Counted from the stretch's first letter, positions 55,301 through 63,688 are shown. The stretch is 64,000 nt of DNA from Helicobacter bilis (GCF_001999985.1 NZ_CP019645.1:1178001-1242000); one strand, 5' to 3'. Numbers and translations are program-made. Notes: generated from the sequence alone by a model not told the origin.

Positions 55301-55404
55301 GATTCTAGATTTTAGTCAAATGTGTGCAGGGCAAAAGGACATTTCTTAGAATCTTAATCGCAAGATTGCTACTAGATTCTACAAAAACCTACAAGGACAC
55401 AACT

Positions 55405-56013
55405 ATGCAAAACATTAACAAAGCAAAAGCTACAACAAACGCTACGCCAAGCACAGATAGAGATATTTTCACACGGGATATAAATGGAGAGCTAATAAGC
55501 CCAGATGATAAGGATTTCTCACAGATTTTAGCCGTTATAGAAAACACGCAAAAGTTAGTCCATAAGCTAAACACACAAGCACTAGATAAAGATTCCGTAA
55601 GGGCTGTTTTTAGCGAGATTGTAGGCTATGAAGTGGATTGTAGCACTTGGATATTCCCGCCTTTTTATGTGGATTTTGGACGCAATATCAAGGTAGGCAA
55701 AAACTTCTTTATGAATAGCTCTTGCACTTTTATGGATAGGGGCGGGATTACAATTGGCGATGATGTGTTTATCGCTCCTAAAGTGTGCTTAACCACAATC
55801 AATCACGATTTTAACCCCTATAATCGCAAGGCGACTTTTTGTAAGCCCATTGTGATAAAAGATAGGGTGTGGATAGGGATAAATGCCACGATTTGCCCGG
55901 GCGTTACCATTGGGGAAAATTCAATCATCGCCGCAGGAAGTGTGGTAACTAAAGATGTCCCGCCAAATGTCATTGTAGGCGGAAATCCCGCTAAGATTCT
56001 AAAAAGGCTTTGA
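55405..56013 (+). CDS. Maltose/galactoside-type O-acetyltransferase (left-handed beta-helix)
   Basis: A 202-residue hexapeptide-repeat acetyltransferase. The ATG at 55405 has AAGGACA upstream. The N-terminal helical part is followed by the beta-helix: [37 protein letters not shown], the catalytic His in TTINHDFNP, and [20 protein letters not shown] then [14 protein letters not shown]. It transfers acetyl from acetyl-CoA to a sugar or similar hydroxyl. Its MerR-type promoter places it in the same regulon as the reductases. Confidence 0.87.
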   Translation: MQNINKAKATTNATPSTDRDIFTRDINGELISPDDKDFSQILAVIENTQKLVHKLNTQALDKDSVRAVFSEIVGYEVDCSTWIFPPFYVDFGRNIKVGKNFFMNSSCTFMDRGGITIGDDVFIAPKVCLTTINHDFNPYNRKATFCKPIVIKDRVWIGINATICPGVTIGENSIIAAGSVVTKDVPPNVIVGGNPAKILKRL

Positions 56014-56080
56014 AAGCACAGAATCTAAATGAGATGAAAACTAAGTATAATATTAATACGCCAAATGTAAAGGAAAAGCA

Positions 56081-56422
56081 ATGTGTAAAGTGAAAATTGA
56101 AGTGATAAAAACGCATTTTGATGAAGAATTAGCTAAAGAATATGGCGTGGAATGCGTGTGTCCTATACACAAGGTTGGAGAGAGTTTTATCTCGCTTGGC
56201 TTTGATAAACCGCAAGGATTCTGCGATGAAGCGTGGAAGGCGATTTATCAATATGTATTTGCACTCGCACATAGCGATAAGGACAGCGTATTTTATTTTA
56301 AAGATTGGATTCAAAAGCCCGGTGTGGCGATAAACTCGTGCAATGATGGAATCCGTCCTGTGATTTTTAAACTCACAAGGCTAGATTCTAAAGCACAGGC
56401 AGATGACTTTTACAATGAGTGA
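56081..56422 (+). CDS. TIGR04076 family protein
   Basis: A 113-residue protein of a small family of unknown function. The conserved pattern is visible: CPIHKVGESFI, PQGFCDEAWKAIYQYVFALA and SCNDGIRPVIFKL. The cysteines in CPIHKVG, GFC and SCNDG may bind metal. It lies 67 bases after the acetyltransferase gene and probably shares operator 4. Confidence 0.78.
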   Translation: MCKVKIEVIKTHFDEELAKEYGVECVCPIHKVGESFISLGFDKPQGFCDEAWKAIYQYVFALAHSDKDSVFYFKDWIQKPGVAINSCNDGIRPVIFKLTRLDSKAQADDFYNE

Positions 56423-56602
56423 AAATTAGAAATGGCAGTAAGAAATTTGGCAATTACAATTTACAAACAAAGATGATAGCAATTGGCTACAACATTTTTC
56501 AAAGATTCTAAAAACACTTTAGAATCTAATATAGGGATTGTGAGATAAAGCATTTTGATATAAGAGGATTCTAAAATTATATAGATTTTTTTTATTTTCC
56601 CC

Positions 56603-56634
56603 CTTGACAGACACCAAGTGTCAGGTTTTATACT
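56603..56634 (+). promoter_or_regulatory. MerR-type operator/promoter 5 (before a broken transporter gene)
   Basis: TTGACA at 56604-56609, 19-bp spacer with GACACCAAGTGTC, and TATACT at 56629-56634. The operator is intact although the gene behind it is a pseudogene. Confidence 0.85.
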
Positions 56635-56671
56635 TTCACTTCACATTTATTTTTATACGAAAAGGAAAAAG

Positions 56672-57217
56672 ATGAATCATAATTTTTTATTGTGGATTTT
56701 ATGTTTTGGTGTATTTGGGATTTTAAGCACATAGCTTGGAATGATGGGGATTATCCCCATTGTGGCACAGAAATTTAGCGTATCCATTGATGATGTGGGC
56801 TGGAGTGTGAGTGTATTTTCGCTTGTGGTTGTGTTTTGTGCGCCTATTGCCCCTTTGCTTGGAATGATATGTTTGTATGTGTTGATATTTGTGTTTGCAA
56901 AGCAAGGGGTTGTGCTGCTTATATTTGCGGTGCTACTTGGAATCTTGGCAGGTGTTGTCAATAATGCCACACATTATGTGATAACACACCCCTATCCACA
57001 AGCCCCTGATTTTGCAAATGGCTTGTTTGTCTCATCGGCAAATATCGGCTTAAGCACAGGTGTGGCTCTATGCGGACTTTGCATTTCACTGCTTAATACG
57101 CAATACACCGCCCTTTGTGCCATTTTACTTTTATCTATGGGTGTAGCCAATGCTATTTAGGGTGCGATTAGAGAAGGCATAAGGGCTAAGGGGGATTTAA
57201 CTTTTGAGATTTCTTGA
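56672..57217 (+). pseudogene. MFS transporter pseudogene
   Basis: ATG at 56672 with AAGGAAAAAG upstream. The frame reads MNHNFLLWILCFGVFGILST, then a TAG where MFS homologues have Glu, then LGMMGIIPIVAQKFSVSIDD and WSVSVFSLVVVFCAPIAPLL. The sequence then jumps to a C-terminal helix (VLIFVFAKQGVVLL) and ends HPYPQAPDFANGLFVSSANI then GLSTGVALCG, typical of the last third of sugar-efflux MFS proteins. A second in-frame TAG (57158-57160) precedes the last 18 codons (to 57217). Helices 3 to about 8 are deleted. Confidence 0.82.
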
Positions 57218-57223
57218 TAGATA

Positions 57224-57748
57224 CTAGGCTTTTGTTTTAGAATCTAAAAGTTTATTTTCATAGTATTTTATGGTTTTTCTTAAATGTTTTTGCTCTAAGT
57301 TTTTCATAAAAGATTCCATAAAAGCGTAGTTTGGATTGCCTTTAGAATCTATGGGTAAAAGAATTTTACCTCTTTTTAGTCTTGTTAGCGTTGCCCCATT
57401 GCCTCCCCAATTAAATTTAGTCATTAGGTTTCTTAAGGCTTGTATCATAAAAAGAGCATTGTATTGATTAAGGTTTGCATTTTTTAAAATTTGGATATTT
57501 TGTCCTGTGTAGAACTCACTATTGTGATAAAAAGCAGTTTGCGTATCAAGCCCTATAATGATTACATTGCGTTCATTTTTAAGATAATTTTCTTGCTCTG
57601 CGATAAAGTCATCAACGCCATTTTGATTTTCTGTGCGTGTGATATAGGGGATTTTACCTTTTTTGCCACTAAGCTTATTTTTATCAATTCCATTTTTTGT
57701 AGCTTTTACTTCAAATATTTCACCTACGACAAACTCTCTCCATTGCAA
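57224..57748 (-). CDS. Specificity module 3 of BcgI-like system
   Basis: A half-size target-recognition protein of 174 residues beginning at a TTG (LQWREFVVGEIFEV). It is structured as one TRD ending with the shared tail LLPIDSKGNPNYAFMESFMK then NLEQKHLRKTIKYY. No ATG or good ribosome-binding site precedes it. The codons upstream are open back to the G14 tract, so it is best seen as the third module of a longer S protein that is made only when that tract has 13 or 16 G. Confidence 0.75.
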   Translation of the reverse strand: MQWREFVVGEIFEVKATKNGIDKNKLSGKKGKIPYITRTENQNGVDDFIAEQENYLKNERNVIIIGLDTQTAFYHNSEFYTGQNIQILKNANLNQYNALFMIQALRNLMTKFNWGGNGATLTRLKRGKILLPIDSKGNPNYAFMESFMKNLEQKHLRKTIKYYENKLLDSKTKA

Positions 57749-57824
57749 TTTATCAAGGTTGCAAGTATAAGAAAAGGTAGAATCTTGCCTACTAGATTCT
57801 ATAAAAGCACAATAATCATTATAA

Positions 57825-58403
57825 TCAAAGGGTATTACCCCCCCCCCCCCCGCTAGAATCTAGTTTATGTGTATAATAAGCTAAGATTTTTTGCAAATGC
57901 TTTTGCTCTAAGTTTTTCATAAAAGATTCCATAAATTCATAGTGTGGATTACCTTTAGAATCTATGGGAAGCATAACAACATCGTTTTTCAGTCTTGCTT
58001 CTGTGCGTCCATAACCAAAAGAATATTTTTCTTTAAATCTACATAATATACTTGCCACAAATAAGCCTGTATATTTATTAACCCAATCTGCATAACCAAA
58101 AGAACAGCTTGTTGTAGCAACAAAATCTTCTCGCTTATAAGCAGCATATCCAGCTCCCCCATCACCTTGATTAACAAACATTATGCAGTTTCCTTTTTGC
58201 AAAAGACTATTTTTTTCAACAAAAGCACTCACACCATTATTATTGATTGTAGCAGATAGAAAAGAAACGCCATTTTTAGAAATTTTGGTTTCTTGGTTAA
58301 AGTTTTTACACTTACCTTTTTCTATTCTTTCAAACAAATCACTAACTTTAAACTCGCCCCACTGCACAGATTCTAAACTTAATTCATTCTTTGCAATTTC
58401 CAT
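57825..58403 (-). CDS. Specificity module 2 of BcgI-like system
   Basis: About 192 residues from the ATG at 58403 (MEIAKNELSLESVQWGEFKV). That ATG overlaps the stop of module 1 in TAATG, and GAGGG stands upstream, so it can start by coupling. The frame is also open upstream through a linker (LPCHTEQSEVSQRHNEQS) to the first poly-G tract. The protein is a TRD (residues 10-150) plus the tail MLPIDSKGNPHYEFMESFMK. It ends four codons after the second tract (G14) in GGGGGNTL. One or two changes in tract length fuse it with module 1 or module 3. Confidence 0.8.
   Translation of the reverse strand: MEIAKNELSLESVQWGEFKVSDLFERIEKGKCKNFNQETKISKNGVSFLSATINNNGVSAFVEKNSLLQKGNCIMFVNQGDGGAGYAAYKREDFVATTSCSFGYADWVNKYTGLFVASILCRFKEKYSFGYGRTEARLKNDVVMLPIDSKGNPHYEFMESFMKNLEQKHLQKILAYYTHKLDSSGGGGGNTL
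57838..57851. repeat. C14 (poly-G on coding strand) phase-variation tract between modules 2 and 3
   Basis: Fourteen C on the plus strand. In the current length module 2 stops at once. With 13 or 16 G the frame passes into module 3 (VIPFDYNDYC... to LQWREF). With 15 it meets TAA directly. Confidence 0.92.
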
Positions 58404-59143
58404 TAGGCTACCCTCAAGGAAAGTTGCAAGGTTTTGCTTTGTTGTAAAAGTGTGGGATTGTTCGTTATGTCTTTGGGATACTTCGCTTTGCTCAGTATGA
58501 CAAGGCAAAAGATCGGTATGACGCGATAAAAAATCAGTATGGCAGGATATAGAATCGGTATAGCAAAGTGAAGATTCAGTAAGATAAGGTGGGTGGCAAA
58601 TATTATCCCCCCCCCCCCCCCATTAGAATCTAAGAGCTTATTTTTATAGTATTTTATGATTTTTGTTAAGTGCTTTTGTTCTAACTTACGCATACAAGAT
58701 TCCATAAAAGCGTAGTTTGGGTTGCCTTTAGAATCTATGGGAAGCATAAGTTTTTGAATCTTTAATATATGCGTAGAAAGTTGATAACCATACATGTATT
58801 TAAAGGTAAAATTTTTAATAAGAGGTATCAAAAATAAGGCTATATACACATTAAGTTCCTTATTTTTAGGTTTAATGGCGTGGATTTTCATATCTAAACT
58901 TACTTTATTTTTTTGATAAAACACACTGCCTAAAAATGAAATGCTAATAAAATTTTCTAAAGTTCTAAAATTTTTATTTTCTACATTTTGCGTAAAAAAT
59001 GCAATACCATTATTTAAATCTGTAGCCGTAATGCGTGGTATCTTACCATTTGAAAACTCACTTTGATTAACCAAAGCACCCGTATAAACCTCAAACAAAT
59101 CACAAATTTTAAACTCGCCCCATTTCATAGAATCTACATTCAT
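58403..59143 (-). CDS. Specificity module 1 of BcgI-like system
   Basis: A 246-residue frame from ATG 59143 (MNVDSMKWGEFKICDLFEVY). A TRD of about 145 residues is followed by the common tail LMLPIDSKGNPNYAFMESCM then RKLEQKHLTKIIKYYKNKLL and the G15 tract (GGGGG). After the tract the present frame reads a hydrophobic nonsense-like tail derived from REP-like sequence (FAIPILYPAILIFYRVIPIF) and stops at 58403 in TAATG. The tail is likely an out-of-frame reading. With 13 or 16 G the frame would continue as DNICHPPYLTESS... into module 2. Confidence 0.8.
   Translation of the reverse strand: MNVDSMKWGEFKICDLFEVYTGALVNQSEFSNGKIPRITATDLNNGIAFFTQNVENKNFRTLENFISISFLGSVFYQKNKVSLDMKIHAIKPKNKELNVYIALFLIPLIKNFTFKYMYGYQLSTHILKIQKLMLPIDSKGNPNYAFMESCMRKLEQKHLTKIIKYYKNKLLDSNGGGGGIIFATHLILLNLHFAIPILYPAILIFYRVIPIFCLVILSKAKYPKDITNNPTLLQQSKTLQLSLRVA
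58607..58621. repeat. C15 (poly-G on coding strand) phase-variation tract between modules 1 and 2
   Basis: Fifteen C on the plus strand, lying at the end of module 1. I read all three frames beyond it: the present one stops at 58403, and the frame needing 13 or 16 G joins module 2. Confidence 0.92.
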
Positions 59144-59152
59144 ATTGTCTCC

Positions 59153-59827
59153 TTACTTGATTCCTTGATTTAATTCTGCTACAATTCTTTTTGTTTCGAG
59201 GGGATGCTTTTCCCCTAATCCTTCTAAAGATTTTTCTACTAAACCCATCAATATATCATCTAAAAAGATTTCAATATTTTCTGTTGCTAGATTTATAATC
59301 ATTTTTTGATTGTTTTTATTTTGTATAGACGCACTTAATCGCGGCTTGTTATCATTGTTTAGCTTGTAGAGATTTTCAAAATGAAATGCCCTATTGCGTA
59401 AATTTTTAAAAAGTAGCAACAACAAACTTACTTTTTGATAGTCTTGCAACTCTATTTTATTGCTAAACCTATTCTTATTCCCCATAAAATACCGCTTAAA
59501 ATCTAAGCTTTTTAAAAACTTATTTGTAAAAAGCTGATTGTGAATCTTGTAAAAATCCACCACTCTTAGCCAAAAGCCCAAACTCTGTTGCGATAATGCT
59601 TGATGATGGGCTAACTTGGTATTTAAAAGAGATTTTAAAATCCACTCATTATCATTTATGCTTACCATATAATCAATGCTATTTCTTAGCACAATTTCTA
59701 TAAGCCCCATTTTTGCTGCGATAGAGTTTATTAACTTAAAATTATCTAAATGTTCTTTCAAATCCGCATAGCTATCTAGTCTTTTTTGTGAAAAAAGTCG
59801 TTGATATATTTCTTTATCTATCATCAT
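59153..59827 (-). CDS. Abi-like (HEPN-type) protein inside the restriction operon
   Basis: A 224-residue helical protein. The N-terminal LINSIAAKMGLIEIVLRNSI and the motif LRNRAFHFENLYKLN (Arg144-Asn-x3-His149) match the RN...H active site of the Abi_2/AbiD HEPN family, ribonucleases that kill or arrest infected cells. Its start overlaps the end of the nuclease-methylase gene by 14 bases, and module 1 begins nine bases after its stop, so the three are one translation unit. The family link rests on the motif and helical pattern and is not certain. It could instead be an accessory of the restriction system. Confidence 0.65.
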   Translation of the reverse strand: MMIDKEIYQRLFSQKRLDSYADLKEHLDNFKLINSIAAKMGLIEIVLRNSIDYMVSINDNEWILKSLLNTKLAHHQALSQQSLGFWLRVVDFYKIHNQLFTNKFLKSLDFKRYFMGNKNRFSNKIELQDYQKVSLLLLLFKNLRNRAFHFENLYKLNNDNKPRLSASIQNKNNQKMIINLATENIEIFLDDILMGLVEKSLEGLGEKHPLETKRIVAELNQGIK

Positions 59828-61739
59828 CTCCCTCTAAACCAAATAAATATCCCCGTCCGTGCGTTATCATATTAAATTCAAATGTGAGATAATCCGCCAT
59901 TGTTTTATCAAAATCTTCGTATTTTGGAATCTCATCATTAAAATAATAAAAGCTGTGTAGCCATTCATCTTGGGCTTCTATGGTAGTTTTCACGCAAAAT
60001 TTAGATTCTGCTTCCATTTCATCACGCCAGACTTTTAGCAAATGTGCCTTTTTATCTTTAGCGTGTATGGTTTCTACTAAACCTTTATGCTTTTGTACTT
60101 CAAAGCCATCATCTTCGTAATTTATAAATTTACAAATCTTGTCTTTATGGTGTGGAATCCACGCGGTAAATATGGCTATACAAGGGTTTGTGCCTACACC
60201 ATAGAAGGTATTTTTATTACAAGTGATGACACCTTCTAGGGTATGCTTTTTTAAAATATTTGCTTTAATCGCCTTTTCTTCTTTGCTTTTTCCTGTAACG
60301 GCACTTTGCGGGATTATCACAATCGCTTTTGCACCTTTAGTGAGAGAATCTAAAAGCTGTTCGCTAAAGGCGATTTCATAAAGATTTGGATTTGCTTTGC
60401 TGCCTTGAGAATAGGGCGGATTCATCATACCAATGCTTGCGGCTATGTCTTTTTGAAGCTCAAAGGGATTTTGCTTTAAAAAGTCTTTATTTTCTAAATT
60501 ACTTTTACCATCACCACGCACAATCATATTAGTCGTGGCAATGCAAAACATATCAGGCTTTTCTTCTATGCCAAAAAGTTGATTTTCTTTGATATGTTGC
60601 CTTTGTGTCTCATCTGTAACTTGTGAAAGCATATTATGCATAGCAGCGATCAAAAATCCAGCCGTTCCACAACAAGGATCAAATACAACATCATTAGGTT
60701 TTAACTCCACTAAATCACAAAAAAGCTCACAAATATGCTTAGGGGTTAGTATAATGCCTAAAGTCTGTCCATCGCCACCGCCATATTTCATAAATTCGCT
60801 ATAAAATAATCCTAAAATATCCTCACTTGTTTGCGTGTATTTAATATTTTGATAAATGCGTTTGTAGAGAAATTCTGTGTAATGTTTTAGCGGTGTTTTG
60901 CCTAAGGTGCTGTTAGTTTCATTGATTTTTGGTGTATCTTTTATGATAGAGAATTGACTTAATAATTTATCTTTTTTCACTTCAGGGCGGACATTTGCGC
61001 GTTTTAAATTATCTGCTATGGCTTCATAGATTTTTATCCCATCGCTTTTTTGCTTATCTGTATTTAGTCGCTCTAAATCAAAGTTTTTATACTTTATCTC
61101 TTCTAGGGCAAGTAAAATACCAGAAACTACGATAGGCTTTTCAGTATCGCGTAAATTGCCATAGTTGCGTAAATCTTCGTGTAATTCTTTCGCATCTTTT
61201 AGAAGTTGCTCTGTTGTTTTCTCTTGGCTAGTTTGTTCTTTTAGAATCTCTTTAGTATAGTATTCTTCAATATTATATTCATTAAAGACAATAAAGTCTT
61301 CTAAATCTTTTAAATCCTTAGTTACAAAGCCATTTTCATTGATGAAATAAGGCGTGATTTTATGGCGTTTTTCATTGCCACTTACAGCTATGGCAATAAT
61401 CTTTTTATAATTTGTGTGTTTGGCTAAGTGTTTGCCATAATGAATCGCACCATTAACGGCATAATTTTTCACAGAATCTGCATTTTCTAAATCAATGCAA
61501 TTTTTTGAATCTAGTTTGCAATGCTTATCTATATCCGCTTTGTTTTCAAACACAAATACAAAGTCTTTTACCACCGCACAAAAGTCTGGATAGCCTGCTT
61601 TACCGCTAAGGGCTTTGGAAGCAGTTTTAAACGCTTCATCTAGCTCTTTAGTTCCTCCTCCCTGCTCTGCAAAAGGTATGTTTGCAACCTTTAATAAATC
61701 CCTCACCCAAGAATCTGTTTTTACCTCATTTCTTGCCAT
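59814..61739 (-). CDS. BcgI-like fused restriction endonuclease / N6-adenine methylase
   Basis: A 641-residue RM subunit. The N-terminus has a nuclease site of the PD-(D/E)xK type: GYPDFCAVVKDFVFVFENKA, with Pro51-Asp52 and Glu65-Asn-Lys67. Residues about 150-300 are a helical linker of the HsdM_N type, and the methylase core follows with FDPCCGTAGFLIAAM (354-368) and GMMNPPYSQGSKANP (NPPY 440-443). This one-polypeptide nuclease-methylase, followed by a separate target-recognition subunit, is the BcgI (type IIB) design, in which the complex cuts on both sides of the site. Here the specificity subunit is split into three modules. Length is like BcgIA (about 640). Confidence 0.85.
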   Translation of the reverse strand: MARNEVKTDSWVRDLLKVANIPFAEQGGGTKELDEAFKTASKALSGKAGYPDFCAVVKDFVFVFENKADIDKHCKLDSKNCIDLENADSVKNYAVNGAIHYGKHLAKHTNYKKIIAIAVSGNEKRHKITPYFINENGFVTKDLKDLEDFIVFNEYNIEEYYTKEILKEQTSQEKTTEQLLKDAKELHEDLRNYGNLRDTEKPIVVSGILLALEEIKYKNFDLERLNTDKQKSDGIKIYEAIADNLKRANVRPEVKKDKLLSQFSIIKDTPKINETNSTLGKTPLKHYTEFLYKRIYQNIKYTQTSEDILGLFYSEFMKYGGGDGQTLGIILTPKHICELFCDLVELKPNDVVFDPCCGTAGFLIAAMHNMLSQVTDETQRQHIKENQLFGIEEKPDMFCIATTNMIVRGDGKSNLENKDFLKQNPFELQKDIAASIGMMNPPYSQGSKANPNLYEIAFSEQLLDSLTKGAKAIVIIPQSAVTGKSKEEKAIKANILKKHTLEGVITCNKNTFYGVGTNPCIAIFTAWIPHHKDKICKFINYEDDGFEVQKHKGLVETIHAKDKKAHLLKVWRDEMEAESKFCVKTTIEAQDEWLHSFYYFNDEIPKYEDFDKTMADYLTFEFNMITHGRGYLFGLEGDDDR

Positions 61740-61830
61740 TGTATTCCTTTGTGATTACAAAAAGCAGAAGTATAACAAATTTTTCAGCTACTTATCATAT
61801 CTAGTTGGTAATAAGAATCTCACATTTCCC

Positions 61831-61862
61831 CTTGAGCTACATTAGGTGTTAGGCTATGTGGT
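61831..61862 (+). promoter_or_regulatory. Decayed MerR-type operator 6
   Basis: CTTGAGCTACATTAGGTGTT plus AGGCTATG. The -35 and half of the dyad match operator 3, but two dyad bases and the -10 are lost (TGTGGT in place of TATACT). Confidence 0.65.
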
Positions 61863-61932
61863 GAAAAATCCGCAAATAGAGCGATACATAAACGAATACA
61901 AAGCGCATTTGCAAAAGTATGTGAAAGGCTAG
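61861..61932 (+). pseudogene. C-terminal remnant of a deleted gene
   Basis: A short frame, VKNPQIERYINEYKAHLQKY plus VKG, directly after decayed operator 6, without a proper start. It looks like the tail of a protein whose body has been lost. The rest of the 550-base stretch to 62292 holds AT-rich sequence and a 24-codon frame at about 62081 that I cannot assign. Confidence 0.35.
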
Positions 61933-62292
61933 AATCTTGTTAGCATTTAACGCAAGAAGTTTAGCAAAAAAATGTAGTGAAAATGCGGTGGAAAATTGGC
62001 GGAAATTTTACAGAAATTTTTTACTTGACAAACAAAAAAAATATAAGATTCCCTTCTCATTTTAACACAAGGAATTTACAATGACAAATCAAACAGAATC
62101 TAACGATAAATCCAACAACAATGGGCGAATTTTCTTAAAAATTCACGGCATTTAGCAGGTAGATTAGCATTTTTTTGATATAGGAGCAAACACGCTTTTA
62201 GCACAAGATTCTAAAATTTCTAAAATCTTGTAAATGCACCCCAAACACTGCAGCCACCCTAAGTGGTATAGAATCTGCATTTCATTTATTTT

Positions 62293-62746
62293 TCACATAT
62301 CATACCAATAAGCACCGCCTCTTTGACTCTGATTTATTTCATTACTTAATCTTGTGAGATGTACATTTGTTAGGGCTTTACCACTAGAGTATTTCCCACG
62401 AGTAAGTTTTCCATTTTGTGCGGTTGCTTGCCAGATAATCTTTTTTCCTTCATTAATAGAATCTTACAATACCATTGATTTTATCATTTGTATATTGTAT
62501 TTCTCTTGTTATATCTCCGCTTTTATAATAATGTTTTCCTATGCCATGTAATACCCCATTTTTAATTGGAAGTTCAGTTCCTAAGATTCTATTGTCATCA
62601 TACACTTTCTCAACACACTCAGATTTTTTATCCTCTTTGCTTTGACATTCCTTTAAATTATCCGCATATAAGAGTGAAAAAGAAGTAACACTACACAAAA
62701 TCATTGATAAAAACACATTTTTGCTTTTAAGCTTTTTAAATCCCAT
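62293..62746 (-). pseudogene. Frameshifted MORN-type secreted protein, paralogue of 23551-24138
   Basis: ATG 62746 with AAAGGA upstream, a signal peptide (SMILCSVTSFSLLYA/D) and KECQSKEDKKSECVEKVY as in the paralogue, then the repeat IKNGVLHGIGKHYYKSGDIT. The frame stops at 62453 after GIVRFY. The next frame continues without a gap as NEGKKIIWQATAQNGKLTRG to YWYDM and TGA at 62293, so one extra T at about 62455 breaks a gene of about 150 residues. Confidence 0.75.
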
Positions 62747-62899
62747 AACTATCCTTTAAGCTAAAATAAAACTAGATTCTACAAAAAACAAATATCAAGC
62801 AATATGTGGAAACTAAAAGCTTAGAGTCTAAATTTTATTAGATTTTTAGATTTTACACAACTTAGATTCCAAGTCGCTTAAATTTAGATTCTCTAGTGT

Positions 62900-63068
62900 T
62901 AGATGTTTCGCTACGCTCAACATGACAAGCATTAGCATATGATAATCACTTAGAATACAACAAACTTAGAATCTGGAATCAAAAATAAACGGCTTACTAT
63001 CAACATGATAAAGCATCACATTAGATCTAATCCTTGTCATATTGAGTGCGTAAGCACGAAATATCTTT
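62900..63068. repeat. Two REP-like elements in opposite orientation
   Basis: TAGATGTTTCGCTACGCTCA plus ACATGACAAG at 62900-62929, and CTTGTCATATTGAGTGCGTA plus AGCACGAAATATCTTT at 63033-63068. They occupy most of the 376-base gap between the broken MORN gene and flaG. No gene is seen here. Confidence 0.7.
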
Positions 63069-63122
63069 AGATTCTATATTAGAAATTCGCCCAAAGGTTT
63101 AGTTAGAGCACATTATGAAAAT

Positions 63123-63494
63123 CTAAACCCTTTCATCAAAGATATTGCCGACCATATCACGCATTTTCATCATAAGCTCAATGGCTTCTGGCGATGGAAT
63201 CTCTCGTATAACTCTCCGTCCTGTCGCTTCACGCACGGTTACTACAAGTGCTTTAATCTCATCGTTGTAAGAAAAGTCAATATTTGTATTTGCTTTACGC
63301 ATTTCTTCTTGCAATTTACGCGATAACTCCGTCATTTGCTCTCGCAATTGGGAATCATCATAAGTGTTAGCCGCCTGCTTTTCTTCATGTGCTTTTGCTG
63401 GAGTATTTGATCTTCCTTGCTCAAATCCTCCACTGCTTATAAAAGCCATAATTTGGTGTTGCAATGATGATAATGAACTTCCTTGTGTCTCCAT
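63123..63494 (-). CDS. flaG: Flagellar protein FlaG
   Basis: About 123 residues. The region NIDFSYNDEIKALVVTVREA then TGRRVIREIPSPEAIELMMK is the conserved FlaG C-terminal domain (REIPSPE), which limits filament length. Two ATGs lie in tandem (63497 and 63494) after AAGGAGG. The second has the better spacing. A TATAAT on the coding strand, about 55 bases upstream, may be its promoter. FlaG genes often precede fliD, but here the next gene downstream lies outside flagellar functions. Confidence 0.9.
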   Translation of the reverse strand: METQGSSLSSLQHQIMAFISSGGFEQGRSNTPAKAHEEKQAANTYDDSQLREQMTELSRKLQEEMRKANTNIDFSYNDEIKALVVTVREATGRRVIREIPSPEAIELMMKMRDMVGNIFDERV

Positions 63495-63682
63495 CATAGC
63501 CTCCTTGAAACAAAATACTTACCTCTATTTCTATAGAAAATTAGCGGTAATTATAGCAAACTATCGACAAACTACAACATTTTCTAAACAAAGATTCTAA
63601 AGATTTTCTACTGATTTTATAACATTATTCTCACAAAAACATTATTTTTGCATCGCATTATCGCATATTGCCATAACTTTGC

Positions 63683-63688
63683 TATAAT
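63683..63688 (+). promoter_or_regulatory. Predicted -10 element for the sodium-dependent transporter gene
   Basis: TATAAT with TTTGC upstream, 58 bases before the ATG at 63747. Confidence 0.5.

Noticed and set aside
57838-58621. The two poly-C tracts as assembly artefacts
   Set aside because: Both lie exactly at the ends of specificity modules, and the alternative frames on the far side are open and meaningful, which argues for real phase-variation tracts. The exact lengths remain uncertain.
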